This document shows positions 32,145 through 39,800 of a DNA stretch of 64,000 bases, one piece after another; the first letter of the stretch is position 1; each line of letters begins with the position of its first letter. The notes beneath the pieces were generated by a model. The model was not told where the DNA came from. It saw only the letters and a program-made list of their open reading frames with translations, and searched no databases. Both the position numbers and the translations under genes were made by a program. This DNA is from an uncultured Oscillospiraceae bacterium (lineage in GTDB: Bacteria; Bacillota; Clostridia; Oscillospirales; Oscillospiraceae): assembly GCA_947631865.1 (NCBI GenBank), contig CANRNF010000001.1, positions 29,286 to 93,285 of the forward strand, in the 5' to 3' direction.

Positions 32145-32890
32145 CAACTTGGCTCGAAAGCCCGGAGCATGACCCCTATCGCAACCTGGCCGTTGAGAAA
32201 CTGCTGCTGGACTGGTGTGACGCCGGACCGACCCTGTATCTGTGGCAGAACGAGCAGACGGTGGTGATCGGCCGGAATCAGGATGCGCAGCTGGAATGCC
32301 GGACGGACCTGTTGGAGAGCGAAGGCGGTCATCTGGCCCGCCGGCTGTCCGGCGGCGGCGCAGTGTATCACGATCTGGGAAATCTGAATTTCAGCTTTTT
32401 GGCTGCCGAACGGGACTATGACGTGCCAAGACAGCTGGACGTTGTCTGCCGCGCTGTGGAGAGCTTTGGTCTGCGGGCGGTCTTCTCCGGCCGGAACGAT
32501 TTAGAGATTGGCGGCCGGAAGTTTTCAGGGAATGCATTTTATGAGCGGGGCGGTCGGCACTGCCATCACGGGACGGTGCTGGTTGATGTGGACAGAAGCG
32601 CCATGGCACGATATCTCACTGTGCCTGAGGACAAGCTGGCCTCCAAGGGCGTTGCTTCCGTGCAGGCCCGGATCGTGAATCTGCGGGAGCTTTCGCCGGA
32701 TGTCACTGTGGAAAGGATGAAAACGGCGCTGCTGGATGCCTTTGCGTTCGTATATGGAGGGTGGTGCCGGCAGTTGGATATATCCGTGCTGGACAAGGAC
32801 GTTTTGGAGACTGCGGCCGCCCGGTTCTGCGATCCGGCATGGATATATGGCGGACGGTCAGTGTTACAGGAGGATAGATGTGAAATATGA
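32141..32890 (+). CDS. lplA: Lipoate-protein ligase A family protein
   Basis: 249 residues of the BPL/LplA fold. RNLAVEKLLL and LYLWQNEQTVVIGRNQ at the start, ARRLSGGGAVYHDLGNLNFSF (lipoyl-AMP loop), FSGRNDLEIGGRKFSGNAFY and CHHGTVLVDVD follow the family closely. The C-terminal accessory domain of full E. coli LplA (about 338 residues) is short or absent. It should lipoylate the carrier encoded immediately upstream, with which it overlaps by four bases. A dedicated ligase means the carrier can be charged from scavenged lipoate. Confidence 0.9.
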   Translation: MTTWLESPEHDPYRNLAVEKLLLDWCDAGPTLYLWQNEQTVVIGRNQDAQLECRTDLLESEGGHLARRLSGGGAVYHDLGNLNFSFLAAERDYDVPRQLDVVCRAVESFGLRAVFSGRNDLEIGGRKFSGNAFYERGGRHCHHGTVLVDVDRSAMARYLTVPEDKLASKGVASVQARIVNLRELSPDVTVERMKTALLDAFAFVYGGWCRQLDISVLDKDVLETAAARFCDPAWIYGGRSVLQEDRCEI

Positions 32891-34247
32891 TCTCGTGGTC
32901 ATAGGCGGAGGCCCCGGCGGGTATACCGCAGCTGCCCGGGCGGCGGAGCTGGGGATGATGACAGCCATAGTGGAGATGGATGCCCTGGGAGGCACATGCC
33001 TCAATCGAGGGTGCATCCCCACGGCCTGTATGCTCCACGCTGGGGTTCTTTGCAGACGGACGCGGGAGAGCGGTCGGTTCGGGATCATGACCCAGGACGT
33101 GACACTGGACTATGGGCGGCTGCTGGCATACCGGAGCGAGACGGTCAGGACCATGGTGCAGGGCGTGGAGCAAATACTGGAACGAAACAGGATCGTGCGT
33201 TTCTCCGGGCGGGGGACGCTCCTGCCGGGCCTGCGTGTACGCGTCACTGCGGACTGTGTCCAAACGGAGCTTGCAGCCGGCGCTGTTTTGCTGGCAACCG
33301 GCTCGGCAGCACGGGTGCCGGATATCCCCGGCATCGACCTGCCCGGCGTTACGGACAGCGAGGGCGCGCTGACGTGGGACAGCCTGCCGGAGAGCGTAAC
33401 GGTCATCGGCGGCGGGGTGATCGGCGTGGAATATGCCCAGATCTTTGCGGATCTGGGGAGCCGCGTGACACTGCTGGGCACCCGGGACCGTCTGCTGCCA
33501 TCCATGGATCGGGAGATATCGCAGAATCTCAAAATGATCCTGAAAAAGCGCGGGGTAGATATACACACCGGTGTGACGGTCAGGCAGATCGGACGGGAGG
33601 GAGAGTCGCTGTGCTGCATATATGCGGAGAGGGACGCGGAAAAACAGGTCCTGTCTCAGCGGGTCCTCTATGCCGTGGGCCGTGTGCCGAAGACCGAGGG
33701 GCTCTTTGAGGGCGTGACTGTAAATATGGACAACGGTCGTATCCTGGTGGACAGTCATTTCATGACCGACCTGGAGGGCGTGTACGCAGTCGGTGACGCG
33801 GTGGGCGGTTCGACGGCCCATTTGGCGGCGGCCCAGGGGACTGCTGCGGCGGAGCGCATAGCGGGAAAGGCGTCCAGCATAGATGTGGATACGGTTCCTG
33901 ACTGCATATATACCAATCCAGAGATCGCCTCTGTCGGCCTCACGGAGCGACAGGCCAGAGAGGCTGGATATTCGGTCAAGGTCGGAAGGGGACTAACAGG
34001 CCGCAATGGCCGCTCTGCAGCATCGGGAGAGGAAAGGGGCTTTGTCAAGCTCGTAGCATCGGTGGACGACGGGACGATCCTGGGGGCACAGCTCATGTGT
34101 GCGTGCGCGGGAGATATGTTGGGGGAACTGGTCAGCGCCGTCTCCAACCATTTTACTGCGGGACAGCTCCTGCGGGCCATCCGACCGCATCCAACCTACA
34201 ACGAGATACTACGTGATGCGATCCAGGATCTGAATGAGAACGATTGA
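32880..34247 (+). CDS. lpdA: Dihydrolipoyl dehydrogenase
   Basis: 455-residue FAD disulfide reductase: VVIGGGPGGYTAAARAAELG (FAD), the redox pair C40/C45 in GGTCLNRGCIPT, VIGGGVIGVEYAQIFADLG (NAD), YAVGDAVGGSTAHLA, and the C-terminal dimer-interface HPTYNEIL with the catalytic His-Glu pair. It oxidises dihydrolipoyl groups with NAD, or runs backwards to reduce them. The start is GTG 32880 after AGGAGGA, overlapping lplA by 11 bases; an ATG two bases earlier reads into TGA. As last gene of the operon it completes a carrier, ligase and reductase set with no 2-oxoacid dehydrogenase E1 or E2 gene nearby. Confidence 0.92.
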   Translation: MKYDLVVIGGGPGGYTAAARAAELGMMTAIVEMDALGGTCLNRGCIPTACMLHAGVLCRRTRESGRFGIMTQDVTLDYGRLLAYRSETVRTMVQGVEQILERNRIVRFSGRGTLLPGLRVRVTADCVQTELAAGAVLLATGSAARVPDIPGIDLPGVTDSEGALTWDSLPESVTVIGGGVIGVEYAQIFADLGSRVTLLGTRDRLLPSMDREISQNLKMILKKRGVDIHTGVTVRQIGREGESLCCIYAERDAEKQVLSQRVLYAVGRVPKTEGLFEGVTVNMDNGRILVDSHFMTDLEGVYAVGDAVGGSTAHLAAAQGTAAAERIAGKASSIDVDTVPDCIYTNPEIASVGLTERQAREAGYSVKVGRGLTGRNGRSAASGEERGFVKLVASVDDGTILGAQLMCACAGDMLGELVSAVSNHFTAGQLLRAIRPHPTYNEILRDAIQDLNEND

Positions 34248-34277
34248 CAGGTCCGAGGTCCTATGTATTCGCAGATA

Positions 34278-34314
34278 AAGTACCGGTGCGTCTCATATCA
34301 GGGCACCGGTACTT
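34278..34314 (+). terminator. Terminator-like hairpin after lpdA
   Basis: A perfect 12-bp stem (AAGTACCGGTGC with GCACCGGTACTT) and a 13-base loop, 31 bases after the lpdA stop and followed by a T-rich but broken tail (GATTATTCT). Confidence 0.7.
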
Positions 34315-34404
34315 GATTATTCTCTGCAAAAAGGCAATAATAGGCTGATGCGCAGGACCTTTTCTCTGCGGAGCGGATATTTGCAGCATATGAGAGGGAA
34401 TGAG

Positions 34405-34567
34405 ATGCGATACGATTATCTGATCGTCGGCGCAGGCCTGTATGGCGCTGTACTTGCTGCCGTTCAACATGTACACCTTCACCGGGTGTGGGCGTGACGA
34501 CGCCGGAGGAGGCCGAGGTAAAGATAGAGGAGCAGCGGCGTGTAGCTGGCATCACGGGGCCGAACTG
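34405..34567 (+). pseudogene. Degraded UDP-galactopyranose mutase fragment
   Basis: The first 17 codons read MRYDYLIVGAGLYGAVL, the FAD-binding start of Glf. The sequence then jumps, in other frames, to LPFNMYTF and VGVTTPEEAEVKIEEQRRVAGIT, matching residues about 97-140 of the intact Glf at 18065. About 80 codons are deleted and at least one frameshift is present, so it is dead. It is a partial second copy left by recombination or an old glycan locus. It falls outside the ORF track. Nothing else could be recognised in 34316-34616. Confidence 0.75.
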
Positions 34568-34616
34568 GGCGTATAATATTGCCGCCGGACAGAGACGGCC
34601 GGCGGCAAGAGGAAGG

Positions 34617-34964
34617 TCAGGATACAGTGTTTGAGGAGAGGGTAGACACGGCGCGCGGACGGCTGTCCGCGGACTGGAAGTATACGGCAAGGACAAAGAC
34701 AAGCGCCTTAGGAGTAGGTTTCTCAGAAACGGGGTGGCCGTATATTTGACGAAGCTTGTCCCGGTCACCATAATCCCAGATATCAGCGGTGACCCGGGAA
34801 AGGGCCCTTGATACAGCACCAACAGACATACCGGTGCGGGCTTGGACCATAGCGCAGATAACGCCCATTTTGGGCTCCTCAGGGAGGCAGGATCGGGCTA
34901 CCTCCACTGCCAGACAGAGCACATAATAGCAGGACTTGTTGCGGCGTCCGCTCAGCTTAGTCAC
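34617..34964 (-). CDS. Small Spo0A C-terminal-domain-like protein, start uncertain
   Basis: 115 residues on the minus strand from a GTG codon. The pattern LAVEVARSCLPEEPKMGVICAMVQARTGMSVGAVSRALSRVTADIWDYG...IYGHPVSEKPTPKALVFVLA resembles the DNA-binding Spo0A_C domain (the helix with the ...VERAIRHAIEVAW-like run, then KPTNSEFIA). No receiver domain is attached. The frame stays open upstream for about nine more codons (TIQRAVTKL) without a better start, so the gene may be truncated at its 5' end. Lone Spo0A_C proteins occur in Clostridia; their role is not known. It is 97 bases downstream of the XRE gene on the same strand. Confidence 0.55.
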   Translation of the reverse strand: MTKLSGRRNKSCYYVLCLAVEVARSCLPEEPKMGVICAMVQARTGMSVGAVSRALSRVTADIWDYGDRDKLRQIYGHPVSEKPTPKALVFVLAVYFQSADSRPRAVSTLSSNTVS

Positions 34965-35061
34965 AGCGCGTTGGATCGTCCGTATGGGAAACTATCCTCT
35001 CCTGATTGATCGCTGCTCTGTGCTGTGCCTTCAATAGTCGACCGCTGTCCTTCGGCGTCGA

Positions 35062-35442
35062 TCATAGGAGCGCTTCCTCCCTGTGCTCTTTTTCATAGCG
35101 GTCCTTTTCCGCCAGTATGAACTGGACCATATTCTCAATGAAGACGAGTACACTTTCTGGCTGGCCCTTCAGCATGGCGAGAATGTTGAGCGTATGTACG
35201 TCATATTCATTGCCAAAAATGATGCTGTCGGCGCTGATATGCAGCGCGTCAACAAGCTTGCGCAGGATGACGGAGCTCATGGCTTTGCGTCCGTGCTCCA
35301 GGTTCGTACAATACGAGGGGCTGATGCCGGCCAATTCCGCCAGTTCCTCCTGCGTCAGATGGGCGCGAAGCCTGGCCTCATATAAATTCTTACCCATAGC
35401 CCGCTGTAATTCTATCTTATCCACATTATCCACGAAAAGCAT
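35062..35442 (-). CDS. XRE-family helix-turn-helix regulator
   Basis: 126 residues. The N-terminal HTH (residues about 17-72) reads LYEARLRAHLTQEELAELAGISPSYCTNLEHGRKAMSSVILRKLVDALHI, a clear XRE/Cro fold. The C-terminal half (ILAMLKGQPESVLVFIENMVQFILAEKDRYEKE) looks helical and may dimerise. AAGGAGGG abuts ATG 35442, so the true start may be GTG 35433 or the later Met 16. Its target is unknown; it is divergent from the VanZ gene. Confidence 0.85.
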   Translation of the reverse strand: MLFVDNVDKIELQRAMGKNLYEARLRAHLTQEELAELAGISPSYCTNLEHGRKAMSSVILRKLVDALHISADSIIFGNEYDVHTLNILAMLKGQPESVLVFIENMVQFILAEKDRYEKEHREEALL

Positions 35443-35456
35443 CCCTCCTTAGAATG

Positions 35457-35485
35457 ATTATATTTTCCAAAGGAAGGAGTTTGAA
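35457..35485 (-). promoter_or_regulatory. Probable sigma-A promoter for the XRE gene
   Basis: On the minus strand TTCAAA (35485-35480), 17-base spacer, TATAAT (35462-35457), placing the transcript start at the ribosome site. Confidence 0.55.
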
Positions 35486-35561
35486 TAAACTAATGAATCA
35501 TTTATCCTTTCTGTCAGAAATGATTCGGAAGCTATTGTCTGAGGTGCTGAGCGAGTATTTG

Positions 35562-35591
35562 TTGACTGACCGGCAAGCGAGGGGGTATAAT
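35562..35591 (+). promoter_or_regulatory. Sigma-A promoter for the VanZ gene
   Basis: TTGACT (35562-35567), 18-base spacer, TATAAT (35586-35591), about 100 bases before ATG 35690. The 247 bases between the XRE and VanZ genes contain the two divergent promoters and no convincing gene. Confidence 0.75.
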
Positions 35592-35689
35592 CAAACAGAT
35601 GCTTGCCCTTTCAGTACAGTCGGGCGGGGAAGATGTGGAGAGCCAGTCAGTTGCAGAGCGACGCCCGGAGGCGTTTGGATAGTGAGAGT

Positions 35690-36244
35690 ATGAAAAAGCG
35701 TGCCCAACGATTGCTCACAGTTTTTGTAGTCATAACGTTGCTGTTTATATGGGTCAACTCCATGTTCCCGGCGGATGTGTCCGGTCAGATGAGCGGGTGG
35801 GTACAGCGGCTGCTTCAGCCCGTGTTGGACTTCCTGTACAGCGGGCGCATCGAGGGCGCGCTGGCTAAGCTGGCATCGCGCCTGCCCGCGCCGCTGGAGA
35901 AGGCTGTGCTTGCGGCGAAAGGAGCGCTGGAAAGGCTTCTGGCCCTGGGGCCAGTGCATCTTGTGAGGAAAGCGGCCCATTTTTCGGAATACGAGCTGCT
36001 GGGCTTTTTCATGGGGCTGCTGTGTGTGAGCCGCGACGGCCGGCTCCGCTTTCTCCTGCCGGAGTGCTTATGTCTTGCCGCCGCGTTCATTGACGAGGGC
36101 ATACAGCTCTTTTCTGAGGGCCGGGGCGCCAGTCTCCGGGACGTGTGTATCGACCTGTCTGGGGCTACCCTTGGCGTTCTGATCGCACTGCTTGTGCTTG
36201 TGATCGTGGGACACATTGGGAGGAGACCGGAAAAGGCGATGTGA
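35690..36244 (+). CDS. VanZ-family membrane protein
   Basis: 184 residues with an N-terminal membrane segment (about 9-24) and three more hydrophobic segments. The VanZ core is VRKAAHFSEYELLGFFMGLL, AAFIDEGIQLFSEGRGASLRDVCIDLSGATLG, with the conserved H-x-x-EY, DE-x-Q and RD-x-x-D residues. VanZ proteins give low-level teicoplanin resistance in enterococci; in Clostridia they are common and mostly of unknown role. The ORF track start at 35603 lies just after the promoter; ATG 35690 is preferred, with a weak GTGAGAG upstream. Confidence 0.88.
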   Translation: MKKRAQRLLTVFVVITLLFIWVNSMFPADVSGQMSGWVQRLLQPVLDFLYSGRIEGALAKLASRLPAPLEKAVLAAKGALERLLALGPVHLVRKAAHFSEYELLGFFMGLLCVSRDGRLRFLLPECLCLAAAFIDEGIQLFSEGRGASLRDVCIDLSGATLGVLIALLVLVIVGHIGRRPEKAM

Positions 36245-36287
36245 CAGGACAACGATGACCGTTCTTTCCAAGTGAATAGCGTTTTTC

Positions 36288-36326
36288 AGCGCCAGTCAGC
36301 GATCCATGCTGTCCGGCGCTTTTTTA
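36288..36326 (+). terminator. Rho-independent terminator after the VanZ gene
   Basis: AGCGCC/GGCGCT outer stem with an inner CAGC/GCTG stem, followed by TTTTTT, 44 bases after the VanZ stop. Confidence 0.8.
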
Positions 36327-36430
36327 TGTCGTCCTTTTCTGTCCGCTGCCGTCAAATACTGTCCAAACGAAAGCGATCCATACGAAATAGTTTTAATATC
36401 GATGACAGCGACATACTTGAGGAGCAAGCA

Positions 36431-36643
36431 ATGGCAGAACGGATCGAATACAGCCTTGTGGTGTGCGCTGCCACAGGGAAGTACGGCGTTATGGCGCTGG
36501 AGAAGGAGAGCGGCGTATGGGCCCTGGCGTGTCCATTCAGTGCTGACAAGGAGCAGATAGATGAACTCGTGGGCCGTCTCAATCTGGACCAGACGCCCCT
36601 GGAAACCTTTAAGGAATCCTTTTTGCGCGGTGAGCTGCCATGA
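36431..36643 (+). CDS. Small DUF6514-like protein
   Basis: 70 residues from ATG 36431 with GAGGAG six bases upstream. IEYSLVVCAATGKYGVMALEKESGVWALACPFSADKEQIDELVGRLN resembles the DUF6514 family of small proteins found in Clostridia (Y-x-L, YG-x-x-x, later hydrophobic plus L-V). Function unknown; soluble, no signal peptide. The track starts at 36272, but that part lies over the VanZ terminator. Confidence 0.65.
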   Translation: MAERIEYSLVVCAATGKYGVMALEKESGVWALACPFSADKEQIDELVGRLNLDQTPLETFKESFLRGELP

Positions 36644-36660
36644 TGCGGCTCACCGCTTTT
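36627..36660 (+). terminator. Terminator overlapping the end of the DUF6514-like gene
   Basis: GCGGTGAGC and GCTCACCGC form a perfect 9-bp stem followed by TTTT. The left arm is the last codons of the gene and the stop codon lies in the loop. Confidence 0.78.
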
Positions 36661-36732
36661 GCTGCGTATGTGCCGCTGACGGCATCGTCATAAGAAAATG
36701 GTAGAAATAATTCAGATTACGTAATAAAAGAC

Positions 36733-36761
36733 TTGATTAGTTATGGTAAACCTGATAAAAT
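36733..36761 (+). promoter_or_regulatory. Sigma-A promoter for the M60 peptidase gene
   Basis: TTGATT (36733-36738), 17-base spacer, TAAAAT (36756-36761), about 60 bases before ATG 36820. It rules out the track's TTG start at 36733. Confidence 0.7.
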
Positions 36762-36819
36762 ATGGCGTACCGACATATTTCGATCCTGCGGGGCGGGATC
36801 ACAGACACGAGGTGCCGTC

Positions 36820-39800
36820 ATGAAAAAGATCATTTCTCTGCTGCTGGCCTGGATCATGGTGTTCAGCCTGGCGGTCCCTGTCTTCGGCGTACAGGAAGAG
36901 TCGCAGGAGGGGGATCCGCTGGCCGCGCCTTATGGCCAGGACGACTCGCTGTCTGCGGAGGAGTCTGGCGGTGAGCCGGTGGTGGAGACAGAGCCTCCCG
37001 TGTACGAGCCCATTCCTACGTCAGAGCCTGCGCCGGAGGAGAACATGCCCACGCTCCCGGAAGGGCCCGCTCCTGTGGACCCCACCGAGGAGCCGGTGGC
37101 TGACCCCACGGCCACGCCTGAGCCGTCGGCCGTTCCTGAAGCATCAGCCAGCCCGGAGCCATCGGAGAGCCCTTTGCCTTCTGAGAGCCCGATGCCCTCT
37201 GAGAGCCCAATGCCATCCGAAGAGCCGGAGGAGGACGGCGGGATCATGCTCGTGTCCACCGGCATCACAACGGGTCAGATCGACGTGACCATATCCAACG
37301 CCATGGACCTGGCAGTTGCCCCTGAGCTCACTGTGTCTTTGAGCGGCGGCGTCCATGAATCCGCCAATGTGTCTGCCAACGGATCTATACATAGCTTTCA
37401 GGATCTGCAGTCTGGTGACTATACGCTCACGGTCACCGGTCAATGGTTCGTTCCCTATACCCAGGCCATCCATGTGGATGCCTGCGACGGCGTGACGGTG
37501 AAGCTCACCGTGGGCCAGCTCCCGTTTTACGATGACAAGGCCTGCCATCCCGGCGTGCTCCAGTATGGCGACCTGAACGGAGACGGCGCTGTGAACGCTG
37601 GCGATTGGGATGTGCTGAAGGAGGCCATCGTCAGCGGCGGCGCGTCCTACGACCTGAATCTCAGTGGGGCCGCCGGCCTGGCCGGCGAGGCCACCGACCT
37701 GGCCGACGCCCAGTGCCTGGCCAAGGCCATGAAGGTCCGGGCTATGGAAGCTACCCTGGAGCATTTTGTACCGGTGACGGCTATCACGTCCGGTGAAGAC
37801 AAGGACACGGCGGTCACAGGCGATCTGCAGGACCTGTTCCGGGCCAATGAGCAGCTGGTCCTCCTCGGCCGCGGTGACAACGAGCCTATTTCCGGCGAAG
37901 CGCCCGTGCAGGTGGAGATGGCGCTGACGGACGGCGCCCGCGCAGAGGTCATCGTCCTGGACAACACGAATATTTCTGACGCTGAGATCACTGTCGTGAC
38001 CGATGATGGACCCATGACCTTTGTGGTGGGCAACACTGCTGCCATGCCGGCGTCTGCGGTGGCGGAGGAGCCCAACTCGGAGGCGGTGACCGTCTCCGCG
38101 GTCAGCACGGTGGCTATGCCCGTCATGCCTATCAATGGCACGCACGTGACAAAAGACGCCAACGGCAATATACAGCTGGACCTGGGCGGACAGGTAGCCG
38201 TGAAGCGGGTCACCATCCGCATCACCGGTGTTGAGGCCGGCGATCTTGCCTCTATCACCCAGGTGGAGTTCGTCAACGACATGGAAAGCCGCATCCCGGA
38301 GCCCCAGATGGATGTGCCCCAGAACCTGACAGCCGTGCCCGGCAGCCGTCAGTTCACCGTTTCCTGGAACCCCAGCACCAACATCACCGGCTATGAGGTC
38401 ATGGTGTCCGACGGGGCGGCCTCGGAGACATATCAGCTTGCCGGCACCAGCCTCACCGTCACCAGCTTTGGCGGCAGGGAGGTCCTCAATTACAAGACTT
38501 ATACGGTCAGTGTCCAGTCTGTCAACGGCAAGTGGAACAGCGGCTATTGTAAAGCCGTATCCGTGACGCCCAGGCCCACCGGCCGGCCGGATAAGCCGGA
38601 TAACGTGAAGGCTGTGGGCGGCTTCCAGTCGATCACCGTCTCCTGGAAGAACATGAAGGACACCCAGAGCTACAACCTCTATTACCGGGATACGGCAGCC
38701 GGCGAGGCTTACCAGAAGATAGGGGACCTCACGGCCGCCAGCTATGCCTTCACCGGCCTGACCGGCGGACAGATAGAGTACGAGGTCTATGTGACCGGGG
38801 TGAATGAATTCGGCGAAAGCGGCGAGTCCATACACGCTACGGCCAAGACCATCAGCGGCGACCCGCCCCAGATGCCACAGTTCAACCTGATCAACCGCAA
38901 TGAGGCCGGTGTGCCCGGGCCCTACCACATCACGGAGACGGCCATGGCCAACTCCGCCGGCGTCACCTACGGGAACGCCTCGGACAACGGCGCCAGCGTC
39001 TGGGCCACCGTGGACAGCGTCCCCACGTCCTACTATGAGAGGGCCAGCTGGGACGAGGGCGGCTATAACGGCCTTTACAGCCGGGGCCTCATCTATACCT
39101 TTGACCAAGCCTATGAGATGGATACCATCGGCGTGATGAGCATGGACCCCTCCATGGACTTCACCTATGCCGGCGTGCGCTGGTGGGACGAGGCCGGACA
39201 GGCCCACGACCTGGGCTGCAATGTGGTCCGCACTGAGGACCACAGAGACGCCAACGGCGGGAGGTACTTCTTCATCCGCCTGCCGGAGCCCATCACCACC
39301 AGCAAGCTCCAGGTTGGCGTGGCCCGCTATTGGGCCGGCAACAACCGAATCAACATCGCCGAGATATACTTCTATCAGTATGACGACCTGAAAAAGCGCA
39401 TCAACGCCCTGTACGCGGACGATCTGCACACCACGCTGGTGGAGGGCGTCACCGAGGATATGCTGGACCAGCTGGCGGCGGATATCGACGCCTCCCGTGA
39501 CGCCTTCGGCCATGTGAACCCGGATAAGGACCAGCTCGTAAAAGAACTTGAGACCGCCCGGCAGATCTTCCACGACCAATTCCTGCGCAAGGTCACCCAT
39601 GTCCACACCGGCATCACCGGCCGGGGCGACGAACACGGTTTCGGCGGCCTGAACGCCTGGCAGCCTCTGGGCGTCACGGCGGCGGCCGGGGAGAAGATCA
39701 CGGTCTACGTGGGCAGCAGCTTGAGAAATACCGGAGAGGCTACCAATCTGCAGCTGATATTCACCCAGTATCACGCCGAGGCCAGTGCCATGTCTATGGC

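Noticed and set aside
31761-34247. Calling the lipoyl genes a glycine cleavage operon
   Set aside because: No gcvT or gcvP nearby, and the genes are coupled to a dehydratase system instead. Kept only as an alternative.
35454-35693. 79-codon ORF before the VanZ gene
   Set aside because: It overlaps the TTGACT/TATAAT promoter and has no family features; the ATG sits in the divergent promoter region.
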